A stretch of 24,048 bases of DNA, from assembly GCA_036803025.1 (NCBI GenBank), contig DAIRVC010000023.1, forward strand, positions 1 to 24,048, written 5' to 3'. This document shows positions 1 through 7,517 of the stretch, one piece after another. Every line of letters begins with the position of its first letter. Positions within the stretch are counted from its first letter, which is position 1. Source of the stretch: DAIRVC01 sp036803025. Lineage in GTDB: Bacteria; Chloroflexota; Anaerolineae; Anaerolineales; E44-bin32. Under the pieces are notes generated by a model. The model was not told the DNA's origin. It was given only the letters and a program-made list of their open reading frames with translations, and ran no database searches. Both the position numbers and the translations under genes were made by a program.

Positions 1-746
1 GCCTGCATGTCGAACTGGAAGGGACACAGTTCGTCGAAGGGATGATCGAGGACGATCAACGCCCCGCGCGCCCGGGCCGATTCGAAGCGGGCCCGTACCT
101 CTTCCGGGCGGTTGGCGTAGAACGGCTCGTCGTAGGGCCGGTCGACTCCCAGGAAGCTGGCATGCCCCTTGAAGTGGGTCCATTCGACCCCGGGGATGAG
201 CGTCAATCCCGGCAGCCGGGGGAGCGAGTCCGCCGTCGCCATCTGGTTGTGATCGGTGATGGCCAGGAAGTCCAATCCATGCCGCCGGGCGCGCTGCGCC
301 AGTTCCTCGACGCTCAGCACCCCGTCCGATGCCAGGCTGTGGACGTGCAGGTCGCCTTTGAGCAGACGCATGCGTTTGGGCGTGAAGGTCAGGTCGTAAT
401 GCACCAGTACGCCTTCCGCCGCCACCTTGTACGCGCCGAGCAGGATGCGCCATTCGCCGGGAATCAGGCGGACGGGCTTGTAGCCCGGCGTGGCCTGCGT
501 CTCGCTGATCTGGATCTCGGTCTTGTCCGATCCGGAGGCGCCCACCTGCCTCCCGTCGGGGTCGATCAGCCCCAGGTCGATGATGTTGATCTCTTCCCGT
601 GCGCTGGCGCCGCCCCCCGCCGGACGCTCACGGTGACGTTCGTAGCGGTAGGCCAGCGTGAGCGACTCGCTGTCCGGCGGCATGCTGAACGGGAGGGTCA
701 GATACTCGCCCTGGCGTTCGTGTTCGACGAAGTACTGCAGGTTCAG
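1..746 (-). CDS. PHP-domain metallohydrolase, CehA/McbA-like (3' end outside window)
   Basis: The reading frame runs off the window edge, so the C-terminus is missing. The visible part has an N-terminal beta-rich segment of about 120 residues, then a PHP phosphoesterase core with DLHVHSLASDG, LDFLAITDHNQ and a later LDHPFDE; these His/Asp residues are metal ligands in the PHP superfamily. Proteins of this layout are CehA/McbA-like hydrolases, and the substrate cannot be read from sequence. The start is odd: the frame has no ATG, GTG or TTG until Met at 683, yet the family-like stretch (QYFVEHERQGEYLTLPF) begins upstream. The CTG at 746-744 overlaps the TGA of the upstream esterase as CTGA; an ATC at 758-756 has a good GGGGAG five bases before it. 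It is the last visible gene of the symporter-esterase-PHP operon. Function is confident at superfamily level only. Confidence 0.8.
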   Translation of the reverse strand, partial: MNLQYFVEHERQGEYLTLPFSMPPDSESLTLAYRYERHRERPAGGGASAREEINIIDLGLIDPDGRQVGASGSDKTEIQISETQATPGYKPVRLIPGEWRILLGAYKVAAEGVLVHYDLTFTPKRMRLLKGDLHVHSLASDGVLSVEELAQRARRHGLDFLAITDHNQMATADSLPRLPGLTLIPGVEWTHFKGHASFLGVDRPYDEPFYANRPEEVRARFESARARGALIVLDHPFDELCPFQFDMQ

Positions 747-1549
747 TGTGTGTGTGATGGCGTCTCCCCTTCCGCCGCGGGCAGGGGACCCAGGACGGCC
801 TCCAGGAAACGCCGGATCTGCCCATCCCAGAAGAACCAATCGTGTGCGGCATCTTCCTCGTGGTACTCCGAGGCGATGCCCAGCGACTGACAGGCCTCGT
901 GGAACATGCCGCTCAAGGGATAGACGTCCTCCTGCCGGCCGACGGAGATGAACAGCCGCGGCAGGCGGGCAGGCTCCCCGGCGGCGTCCGCCAGCCAGAC
1001 CGCCGGGTCGTGCTGGCTGCCGACGAGCTTCTCCAGATCACCAAACAGCAGGCTGAACTCCTGCCGGCGGGGATCGGTCTGCGGCAGGAGCTGCAGGACG
1101 GCGATCGACAGCGCGCCGGAGAAGCTGGCCGCGGCCGCGTACAGCTCCGGGCGCAGGAGCGCCGCCTTCATCGCACCGTATCCGCCCATGGAGTTGCCGG
1201 CGATGAAGGTGTCCTGGCGGCGGGGGCGCAGGCCGAAGACGTCCGCCAGGTAGCGCGGCAGTTCCTCGGTCAGATAGGTGAAGTACGCCTGGCCGTTGGG
1301 CTGGTCGATGTAGAAGCTGCGGCCGGCCGAGGGCATCACCACGACCAGTCCGTACCTGCCCGCCAGCGTCTCGATGCTCGTGTAGCGCTGCCAGGCGCTG
1401 GCATCGTCGCTCAGGCCGTGCAGCAGATAGAGGACTTTGCGCCCGGCCACCGGCTGCCCGCCCAGCTTGCCCGGGTCGGGAAGGATGACCAGCAGCGGGA
1501 GATTGACCCCCACCGTCACGGGCACGTGATCGATGCGGAAGAGCGCCAT
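743..1549 (-). CDS. Alpha/beta-hydrolase esterase, tributyrin esterase (EstA/esterase D) type
   Basis: A 268-residue protein, the usual length for this esterase family, without a signal peptide and so probably cytoplasmic. The catalytic triad is readable: nucleophile Ser120 in GNSMGGYG, Asp208 in GRQEDVY, His236 in DAAHDW; the oxyanion region is LLHGLSDD near residue 42. Relatives cleave short-chain acyl esters, S-formylglutathione or acetylated sugars. Its position 13 nt after a GPH sugar symporter and before a PHP hydrolase suggests it deacylates an imported compound (inference). CAGGAG lies just 2 nt before the ATG, an unusually short spacing, so start choice is slightly uncertain. The C-terminus overlaps the likely start of the PHP gene. 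Confidence 0.88.
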   Translation of the reverse strand: MALFRIDHVPVTVGVNLPLLVILPDPGKLGGQPVAGRKVLYLLHGLSDDASAWQRYTSIETLAGRYGLVVVMPSAGRSFYIDQPNGQAYFTYLTEELPRYLADVFGLRPRRQDTFIAGNSMGGYGAMKAALLRPELYAAAASFSGALSIAVLQLLPQTDPRRQEFSLLFGDLEKLVGSQHDPAVWLADAAGEPARLPRLFISVGRQEDVYPLSGMFHEACQSLGIASEYHEEDAAHDWFFWDGQIRRFLEAVLGPLPAAEGETPSHTH

Positions 1550-1562
1550 GGCTCCTGTGCGC

Positions 1563-2861
1563 CTAGGCCGCGGCGGCCTCGACCCCGGCCTGGGCCGGCT
1601 TCTTGAAATCGATGAACCACGAGAAGGCGAAGCTGATGACCATCAAGGCCGGCGGGACGATCGTCATCAGGAAACGCGCCGCCTCATCCGGCTGCGCTCC
1701 GGGGTTCTCCCCGCTCTGGAAGCCGTACAGCTTGGAGACCAGGAAGTAGGCGGCGCCGGTGAACAGGCTGTTCAGCCGATTCATGAACCCGAGGGCGTTG
1801 GCGATGATGCCCTCCCGCCGCAGGTGGTGCTTCTGGGTGTCCTCGTCCATGATCTTGGCGCCGATCAGATCCATGGTGGTGATCACCCCGGCGAAGCCGA
1901 AGCCGACAAAGGCGGAGAAGATCACCGCCGTGACCAGCGAGTTGGCAAAGTAGAGCGGGATGAACGTGATCGCCAGCGTCCCCAGCGCAGCCCGCCAGAC
2001 CGGCATCAGCGTGAACTTGCGCACCAGGAACGCCCAGACCGCCACACAGGCGATGGCGATGATCAGCACCGCCGCCAGCAGCATGGTCGACTGGCCGCTG
2101 GAAAGCCCGAGGGCGTACTCGACGTAGAACGGGACGGAGGCCAGCACCAGCGACATGGCCGCGCTGTAGAAGGCGTTGGCGAAGCCGGCCACCCAGAACT
2201 TGGCGTTGGTCACCAGGTCCCTCAGGGCCCTGAAGAGCTCCGGCCGGGCTTCGGTCGGCTCGGGATCCCTCTCCCGGCAGGAGAAGGTCATGTACAGGAT
2301 GACCGCGCCGCCCAGCAGGCCGTACAGCAGCGCCGTCAGGCCGTATCCCAGCCACTCGGTCACCATGGGCGTCAGGGCGATGCTGATGATCATGGCCACC
2401 AGCTGGAAGGCCTGGCGCATGGCGTTGGTCTTGGCCCGGATGGTGTCATCCGGGAACAGTTCCGGGAACAGAGCCGCATAGTTGGCGTTGATGACCGAGT
2501 CGAGCGTCCCGGTCAGGACGTAGAAGAGCAGGCAGTAGGCGAAGACGGCCTGACCGTCCAGGAAAGCCGGCAGGTTGTAGAAGGCCACGAAGCACAGGAT
2601 CAGAAGCGGCGTGCCGATCGTCAGCCACGGCCGCCGGCGGCCCCAGCGCGTGCGCGTCCGATCGGAGAGGAATCCATAGATGGGGTTGTCCAGGGCGTCG
2701 ATGAAGGCGTAGATCAGCATCATCGTCGCCCACTGCGTCGTCGTCACGCCCCGGTCGAGCACGTAGTACGTGAAGGCGAACGTCTTCAGCATGTTGATCG
2801 GAATGGAGGTGCCGAACATGCCGATGGCGTAGTTGAACATGCTGGCGCGCGGCTTGTTCAT
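1563..2861 (-). CDS. MFS transporter, GPH (glycoside-pentoside-hexuronide:cation symporter) family
   Basis: A 432-residue polytopic membrane protein with about 12 hydrophobic segments, the normal size for MelB-like symporters. The family signature after helix 2 is clear: DALDNPIYGFLSDRTRTRWG followed by RRRPW (about residues 55-79). Members import sugars or glycosides with Na+ or H+; a minority carry other organic solutes, so the substrate is unassigned. AGGAGG sits 8 nt before the ATG. It is the first gene of a minus-strand operon with the esterase and the PHP hydrolase downstream, which hints that the imported substrate is an ester or phosphoester of a sugar (inference). The upstream region contains an assembly gap. 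Confidence 0.9.
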   Translation of the reverse strand: MNKPRASMFNYAIGMFGTSIPINMLKTFAFTYYVLDRGVTTTQWATMMLIYAFIDALDNPIYGFLSDRTRTRWGRRRPWLTIGTPLLILCFVAFYNLPAFLDGQAVFAYCLLFYVLTGTLDSVINANYAALFPELFPDDTIRAKTNAMRQAFQLVAMIISIALTPMVTEWLGYGLTALLYGLLGGAVILYMTFSCRERDPEPTEARPELFRALRDLVTNAKFWVAGFANAFYSAAMSLVLASVPFYVEYALGLSSGQSTMLLAAVLIIAIACVAVWAFLVRKFTLMPVWRAALGTLAITFIPLYFANSLVTAVIFSAFVGFGFAGVITTMDLIGAKIMDEDTQKHHLRREGIIANALGFMNRLNSLFTGAAYFLVSKLYGFQSGENPGAQPDEAARFLMTIVPPALMVISFAFSWFIDFKKPAQAGVEAAAA

Positions 2862-2963
2862 CAGACGTGCCTCCTGGGGACATCTTCCGAGACCGGATCG
2901 GTCGTGACGGCGGCCGCCGCAGCGGCCGAATGCCTAAGGGGGCCGCAGGCCCTTGACGGCGGA

Positions 2964-3018
2964 GCGCATCGCCGGGCCGCATCTCCGCCGCGCAAATGGC
3001 GGCGCCCGGTGCAGCCCG
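2964..3018. repeat. 55-bp direct repeat, copy 1 (left flank of gap 1)
   Basis: Identical over all 55 bases to 3119-3173. The copies abut the N run exactly at its two ends, which is what two contigs sharing one assembly k-mer look like after scaffolding. The unit folds on itself: CCGGGC and CCGCC pair with GGCGG and GCCCGG. Confidence 0.95.
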
Positions 3019-3118
3019 NNNNNNNNNNNNNNNNNNNNNNNNNNNNNNNNNNNNNNNNNNNNNNNNNNNNNNNNNNNNNNNNNNNNNNNNNNNNNNNNNN
3101 NNNNNNNNNNNNNNNNNN
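3019..3118. other. Assembly gap (100 N)
   Basis: Exactly 100 undetermined bases, a conventional placeholder length. Because the same 55 bases stand on both sides, the real distance is probably zero with a 55-bp overlap. Confidence 0.97.
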
Positions 3119-3173
3119 GCGCATCGCCGGGCCGCATCTCCGCCGCGCAAATGGCGGCGCCCGGTGCAGCCCG
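3119..3173. repeat. 55-bp direct repeat, copy 2 (right flank of gap 1)
   Basis: Second copy of the 55-bp sequence. The internal hairpin spans 3127-3164 (CCGGGC...GCCCGG outer arms, CCGCC...GGCGG inner arms). It lies about 50 bases past the stop of the last permease gene, so in the real genome it may be that operon's terminator, although no T-run follows. Confidence 0.9.
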
Positions 3174-3220
3174 ATCATGGGCCGCGCTCGCACGGCGCCA
3201 GGCCGGGCGATGCAGCCATC

Positions 3221-4015
3221 CTAGATGTAGAGATCCCGCCGGTTGTAGGTCAGGTAGGCCCCCGCCACGCACACCGCCACGATCGCCGCCGAAAGAAGCA
3301 GGTAGGTGCCCTCCATCCGGCCCGTGCGGAAGAGCTCGCCGGCCTCGAAGTAGCGGAAGGGCGTGACGTACTTGAGGAAGTCCAGGTTCTCCTGCATGTG
3401 CGAGGCGATCGACAGCATGTAGGTCACCAGGATGGCGCCCACCGCCACCGCCGCGGCGCGCTTGTACTGCTTCATGGCGCAGCCCAGCAGCAGCCCCAGC
3501 GCCAGGAAGACCAGCTCGATCACGAACATCGCCTGCATCTCCAGCGCCAGCAAGTCATAGAAGGCCTGGTCGGGTTCATAGCTCTGGACCGCCACGACCG
3601 AGACAGCCGCCGTGATCAGCACCAGGGCGATGCAGTTCACCAGTGCCGCCAGGGCCTTGGCCGTGACCACCCGGCTGCGCGTGACCGGCAGCACCAGCGA
3701 GAACTCGACCGTCTTATCGCGCTCTTCCTTGGAGATGATGTCGCTGCCCCACATGGCCGCCGCCATGGCGCCCATCAGCGCGAAGTACAAGAACATCAGT
3801 CCGTAGAAGCCGGTGAGTGTGGTCAGGTTGAAGGCGCGCATGTTCATGGCGTCCAGCACCGCCGGAGGCATGGCATCCAGCATGGCCAGCATCTCGGGGT
3901 TGCCGGCGAAGGCCGAGAACTTGGCTACGGCGATCCAGATCAGCAGCGCCAGGATGGCGCTCCAGATCAGCAGGGACTTGAGGTTGGCCCTCAGTTCACG
4001 CAGGAAGATGTTCAC
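3221..4015 (-). CDS. ABC-2 type transporter permease (second permease)
   Basis: A 264-residue membrane protein with about six hydrophobic segments: one near residues 15-32, then a large extracytoplasmic loop, then five more, ending in a YNRRDLYI tail. The loop containing KEERDKTVEFSLVLPVTRSR is typical of ABC-2 permeases of the NatB/YhaP-like group, in which xLP(V/I)SR follows the second helix. The start is GTG with AGGAGG six bases upstream; the preceding permease stops 11 nt before it. With the other permease and the ATPase it should form a heterodimeric exporter; the substrate is unknown (antibiotics, lipids or Na+ are all known for relatives). Confidence 0.85.
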   Translation of the reverse strand: MNIFLRELRANLKSLLIWSAILALLIWIAVAKFSAFAGNPEMLAMLDAMPPAVLDAMNMRAFNLTTLTGFYGLMFLYFALMGAMAAAMWGSDIISKEERDKTVEFSLVLPVTRSRVVTAKALAALVNCIALVLITAAVSVVAVQSYEPDQAFYDLLALEMQAMFVIELVFLALGLLLGCAMKQYKRAAAVAVGAILVTYMLSIASHMQENLDFLKYVTPFRYFEAGELFRTGRMEGTYLLLSAAIVAVCVAGAYLTYNRRDLYI

Positions 4016-4026
4016 GATCCACCTCC

Positions 4027-4836
4027 TCAGGACACGGCCGGGATATCGCGCCGCACATACAGGACATAGCTCACCACCAGGCAGACCAGGCTGACCGCCA
4101 CGTTGAGCAGCACCAGGGGCACGTCATAGGCGCCCTCCTGGGCGATGCGCATGGCGTCCAGGTGCCGGAAGGGCGTGATGAGCTCGAGCTTGACATCCCC
4201 GAGCAGGCCGGTGAAGGCGCTCAGGACATAGGCGCCGAAGCCCAGGCCCAGGCCGTAGGGCGTCACGCTGCGCACGCGCCGGACCAGCAGCGACACCACC
4301 AGCCCGACGCTCAGGAAGAACAGCTGGAAGATCACGATGCTCAGGAGCAGGAGCAGCAGCGCCCTGGAATCGTACTCGTGATCGCCGCGGAAGACGGCGA
4401 TGGCGGCGAAGCTGGTCACCCAGACCACGGCGTTGGTGAGCGTCAGGCTTGCCAGCGCCGCCAGCAGCTTGCTCGTCAACACACTCGAGCGGCTGACCGG
4501 CTTGCTCAGAAGGAAATCGGCCGTCAGTTCGGTCTCCTCGATCGACACCAGCCCGAAGCCGTAATTCGCCGCCTGGATCGCCAGGCACAGCTGGGCGAAG
4601 ACGAAGATGTAGCTGTAGAAGCCCTCGACGGTGGTCAGGTTCACCCGGTCGATGCCGAAGGCCGCCCGCAGCTGCGGCGGGAAGTTCTGCAGCATTTGGT
4701 TCACCAGTGCGGCCTGATCGGCGAACGTCAGGAAGAAGGAGAAGAAGATCCCGATGATCGCCGCCACGCCCAACGACCAGACGGCTGCCGACCGCAGCCG
4801 GCTGCGGAACTCGTGCGCGAAGATGGTTGCACTCAT
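4027..4836 (-). CDS. ABC-2 type transporter permease (first permease)
   Basis: A 269-residue membrane protein with six predicted helices and the same layout as its downstream partner: N-terminal EFRSRLRSA, helix, loop with FGIDRVNLTTVEGFYSY, then ETELTADFLLSKPVSRSSVL (the LSKPVSR motif of ABC-2 permeases) and a YVRRDIPAVS tail. The two permeases are recognisable paralogues: both have an N-L-T-T-x-x-G-F-Y motif in the first loop. It starts 9 nt after the ATPase stop with only a weak GGCGG upstream, so translation is probably coupled to the ATPase gene. Confidence 0.85.
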   Translation of the reverse strand: MSATIFAHEFRSRLRSAAVWSLGVAAIIGIFFSFFLTFADQAALVNQMLQNFPPQLRAAFGIDRVNLTTVEGFYSYIFVFAQLCLAIQAANYGFGLVSIEETELTADFLLSKPVSRSSVLTSKLLAALASLTLTNAVVWVTSFAAIAVFRGDHEYDSRALLLLLLSIVIFQLFFLSVGLVVSLLVRRVRSVTPYGLGLGFGAYVLSAFTGLLGDVKLELITPFRHLDAMRIAQEGAYDVPLVLLNVAVSLVCLVVSYVLYVRRDIPAVS

Positions 4837-4845
4837 GGCTGCCGC

Positions 4846-5718
4846 CTATTCGTAGTAGTGCATGAAGATCTCTTCCAGGGTCGGCTCCTCGATGGTCACA
4901 TCCGCCACCCGGACCCCGGTCAGCTTCTGTAGCACGGCGTTGATTTCGCCCTTGAAGAAGAAGTGCACCGTGCCGTTCTCCGTCTGCACGTTGGTCACCC
5001 CCGGAAGATCAAACGAGGCGGCGGTCAAGCCCTCCGCCGTCACACGCACTTTCTTGTAGTTGTTCTGCTGCAGGGTGCGGATGTCGGAGATCTCGACGAT
5101 CCGGCCCTCGCGGATGATGCCCACGCGGGTGCACAGGCGCTGGACCTCGCCCAGGATGTGCGACGAGAAGAAGACGGTCACGCCGCGGGCGTTCTCCTCC
5201 CGGATCAGGTCGAAGAACCGGCGCTGCATGAGCGGATCGAGGCCGGCGGTCGGCTCGTCCAGGAAGAGCAGCTTGGGGCTGTGCAGCAGGCCCTGGACGA
5301 TGCCGACCTTCTTCTTGTTGCCGTAGGACAGGTCGCTGATGCGGCGGTTCATTTCCAGTTCCATGATCTCGGACAGCTCGCGCATGCGCGCCGCGCAGTC
5401 GCGATCGTAGAAGCTGGCGGAGTACTTGAGCAGGTCGACGACCTTCATGCCCTCGTAGTAGTAGACCTCCGAAGGCAGGTAGCCGATGTCCCGGCGGATC
5501 TCGGGGCCGTGTGTGGTCACGTCCTTGCCGAAGACCCGGGCGCTGCCGCTGGTCGGGCGTATCAGGGATAGGAGCAAGCGGATGGTGGTCGACTTCCCCG
5601 CCCCGTTCGGGCCGATGAAGCCGAAGATCTCGCCTTCCTCTTCCTTGAATGAAACGTCCACGATGCCGCGCGACTTGCCGTAGTACTTGGTCAGATTGGA
5701 AACTTCGATGACGCTCAT
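4846..5718 (-). CDS. ABC transporter ATP-binding protein (ABC-2 / drug-export type)
   Basis: A 290-residue ATPase with Walker A GPNGAGKST (about residues 37-45), a degenerate signature LSYGNKKKVG (about 136-145), Walker B LLFLDEPTAGLD and switch His in SSHILGEVQ. The domain after residue 215 is the accessory tail seen in BcrA/NatA-like ATPases. AAGGAG lies 7 nt before the ATG. It is the first gene of the three-gene export operon with the two permeases, and would energise export across the cytoplasmic membrane. The fused three-part arrangement with two unequal permeases resembles bacitracin-resistance and ytr-type systems, but resistance function is not shown. Confidence 0.93.
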   Translation of the reverse strand: MSVIEVSNLTKYYGKSRGIVDVSFKEEEGEIFGFIGPNGAGKSTTIRLLLSLIRPTSGSARVFGKDVTTHGPEIRRDIGYLPSEVYYYEGMKVVDLLKYSASFYDRDCAARMRELSEIMELEMNRRISDLSYGNKKKVGIVQGLLHSPKLLFLDEPTAGLDPLMQRRFFDLIREENARGVTVFFSSHILGEVQRLCTRVGIIREGRIVEISDIRTLQQNNYKKVRVTAEGLTAASFDLPGVTNVQTENGTVHFFFKGEINAVLQKLTGVRVADVTIEEPTLEEIFMHYYE

Positions 5719-5809
5719 CGGATCACTCCTTCAGGCGGGCCTTCGTGCGCCGCCTGCGTCGATTCTACCCCTGCCGCCAAGCCCCAGACAGCCTGCCGTC
5801 CCTGGCCCG

Positions 5810-5825
5810 GCGGGCTTCGGCCCGC
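5810..5825 (-). terminator. Possible hairpin terminator after the HSL-type esterase
   Basis: Perfect 6-bp arms GCGGGC/GCCCGC around a 4-base loop (TTCG on the plus strand), 25 bases past the esterase stop. No T-run follows, so it is only a candidate. Confidence 0.35.
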
Positions 5826-5849
5826 AATCTGGAGCGTGTTGGGAAGGGA

Positions 5850-6785
5850 TCAGTTGGGGGATCGGTCTGCGCCCACGCCGGAACGGGCCAGGATGCCCTC
5901 CACGAAGGTCCCCACGTGCGCCATCGCCTGGCGGCCCTCGGGCAGGAACTTCGCCGCGAACTGCCACTCGTGCTGCATCTCCGGCCAGACCTCCAGGGTC
6001 ACCTCCACCCCGGCGGCTCTGGCCCTCTCGGCGAACCGCTCCGCGTCCGAGAGCAGGAGTTCGTGCGATCCCACCTGGATCAGCAAGGGCGGAAGGCCGT
6101 GCAGGTCGGCGAAAGTCGGCGAGGCGAGAGGGTCACGGGCATCGGTATCGCGCAAGTAGATGCGAACCGCCTCCCGCTCCTTGCGTGCGTCCAGCAACAG
6201 GTCCTTCCGGGCGTTGAAGGTCCACGACTCGCTGGAGAATGTCAGATCGGGTGCGGGAGACAGGCAGACGCCGCCCGCCGGCACAGGCCGCCGGTGGTCG
6301 CGCAGGGACACAAGCAGCGCCAGCGTCAGGGTCCCCCCGGCCGAGTCCCCGGCTACCACCAGCTGGCCCGGCGCAACGCCCTGGTCGATCAGCCATTCGT
6401 ACGCCGCCCGGGAGTCCTCCAGAGCGGCCGGGAAGGGGTGTTCCGGCGCCAGGCGATAGTCGATGAGCAGGACGCGCGCAGCGCAGGCGTGGGCCAGGTT
6501 GCCGGCCAGCGTCCGATGGCTGACGATCGAGCCGGAATTGAACGAGCCTCCGTGGAGGAGCAGGACGACGCGGCCCGGTTGCGCGGAAGCCGAACGGATC
6601 CATTCCGCAGGCACGCCGTTGGCCACGACCGGCTCGGACTGAATCGGTCCCAGCGGCTTGAACAGGCTGGCCATCGATTCGGTTTCCGCCCGTTCCTTAA
6701 CCACGTCGAGCTTCCCCGATCGATCCCCGAATCGCCTTTTCAGGATCAGAAAGGCTTCGAGGACCCGAGCTTGCCAGCTGGCCAT
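5850..6785 (-). CDS. HSL-family (family IV) alpha/beta-hydrolase esterase
   Basis: A 311-residue cytoplasmic-looking protein, typical of hormone-sensitive-lipase-like bacterial esterases. It has the oxyanion motif LLLHGGSF (about residues 75-82, a variant of HGGG), IDYRLAPEHPFPAA, nucleophile Ser148 in GDSAGG, the DPLASP segment near 218, an acidic residue in SHELLLSD (probably Glu242) and His272 in MQHEWQ. Such enzymes hydrolyse short acyl esters. AGGAGG precedes the ATG by 4 nt. It stands alone between a lower-GC orphan ORF and the ABC operon, and nothing in the context indicates the substrate. Confidence 0.9.
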   Translation of the reverse strand: MASWQARVLEAFLILKRRFGDRSGKLDVVKERAETESMASLFKPLGPIQSEPVVANGVPAEWIRSASAQPGRVVLLLHGGSFNSGSIVSHRTLAGNLAHACAARVLLIDYRLAPEHPFPAALEDSRAAYEWLIDQGVAPGQLVVAGDSAGGTLTLALLVSLRDHRRPVPAGGVCLSPAPDLTFSSESWTFNARKDLLLDARKEREAVRIYLRDTDARDPLASPTFADLHGLPPLLIQVGSHELLLSDAERFAERARAAGVEVTLEVWPEMQHEWQFAAKFLPEGRQAMAHVGTFVEGILARSGVGADRSPN

Positions 6786-6832
6786 ATGTCCTCCTCAGCG
6801 CTAGGCGCGCCTGGCTCTCGACCAATCGCTCA

Positions 6833-6860
6833 TCGGCCGGCAATCACCCACGCCGGCCGA
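6833..6860 (-). terminator. Inverted repeat, probable terminator downstream of the orphan ORF / kor-hdr operon
   Basis: Perfect 9-bp arms TCGGCCGGC/GCCGGCCGA around a 10-base loop, about 40 bases past the stop of the ORF at 6901. A T-run is missing, so it would be a GC-hairpin-only terminator. Confidence 0.5.
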
Positions 6861-6900
6861 CCCGCGGATCCGAAGCACCGCACACTTCCACCCTTCTGGT

Positions 6901-7512
6901 TCAGTCCGCACAGCTGAATCCGAGCGTCATCGACCAGGGGGGCGCTCTCAGCCAGGTGATCTCGCCCCGCCTATCAATCCTGAGATGCACAGCCGAATTG
7001 ACCCACGGCTCGCACAGACACTGCTGGTTGTGGAACACGTTAAGCGTGAAGACGCCGTCATGTTCTGTGATGGAAGTCCCTGCGACAGGGTCCTGGAAGT
7101 AGATCAGGTATGGATCGCGTTCGAAGCTGAAGGTTGCGGTCAATCCCGTCATCATTTCCACGTAGGTCATTGCCTCGTCGGGGTCCTTGATGGGGACCAG
7201 CAATGCCCTTACCTGTTCGGGTGCGTTAACACGCAAGTACTCGCCGCCATCTTCAATGATGCAGGCGACCTCCCTGCGGAACGCACAGCCACTACGATAG
7301 AGATAAGGGTCGCGTTCCTCTTCCGTGTCCTCAGGCGAATAGCGGCAGATGGCCAGCACGTGCACGTCATGATCGAGACCCGTGTTGTAGCCTATTGGCG
7401 CAAGCAGATCCTCACACGCAAGCGCCACGACAGGAATCGCCGGGTCGCAGGCAGTATCCCAGTAGCCTGCCTGCTCACAGCCGGCCTGAGCCAGTTGAGC
7501 GGCGCGGAACAA
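6901..7512 (-). CDS. Unrecognised 203-residue protein, possibly an N-terminally truncated secreted protein
   Basis: I do not recognise a family. The ORF opens with a TTG at 7512 (frame open slightly further upstream, no ATG, no convincing ribosome site) directly after the HdrBC stop. The product contains nine or more cysteines, including AGCEQAG, DTACDP, SGCAF, EVACII and QCLCEPW, and several Asp/Glu/Tyr-rich segments, which would suit an exported disulfide-bonded protein, but no signal peptide is present. By eye its GC content is lower than that of its neighbours. Taken together this looks like the remainder of a gene that has lost its 5' end, or a recently acquired gene. It could also be a real cytoplasmic protein with a non-ATG start. 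Confidence 0.5.
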   Translation of the reverse strand: MFRAAQLAQAGCEQAGYWDTACDPAIPVVALACEDLLAPIGYNTGLDHDVHVLAICRYSPEDTEEERDPYLYRSGCAFRREVACIIEDGGEYLRVNAPEQVRALLVPIKDPDEAMTYVEMMTGLTATFSFERDPYLIYFQDPVAGTSITEHDGVFTLNVFHNQQCLCEPWVNSAVHLRIDRRGEITWLRAPPWSMTLGFSCAD

Positions 7513-7517
7513 CCGCC

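Larger units (their letters stand above)
2862..3220. other. Intergenic region containing assembly gap; no gene
   Basis: No supported ORF. It holds the 100-N gap, two copies of a 55-bp repeat, and very GC-rich sequence able to fold. At 2936-2954 AAGGG and CCCTT arms enclose a GC-rich loop. The strand-reversed upstream region of the symporter shows its AGGAGG ribosome site but no promoter I would trust. Confidence 0.7.

Noticed and set aside
42..890. Long plus-strand frame opposite the PHP gene, and similar long plus frames at 842-1606, 1533-3224, 2996-4069, 9731-10609, 10646-11524 and 11567-12691
   Set aside because: Antisense shadows typical of GC-rich DNA: rich in Arg, Gly, Gln and His, no motifs, opposite clearly identified genes.
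2964..3173. Direct repeats as insertion-sequence target duplication or attachment sites
   Set aside because: Both gap-flanking repeats are exactly 55 bp and touch the Ns exactly; that is an assembly k-mer signature, and no transposase or integrase is present.
5762..5767. TAGAAT on the minus strand as -10 of the ABC exporter operon
   Set aside because: Well placed for a promoter, but no -35 resembling TTGACA stands at 16-18 bp; the same GGGGTAGAAT string also occurs at the end of the hydrolase gene at 18620, so it is not specific.
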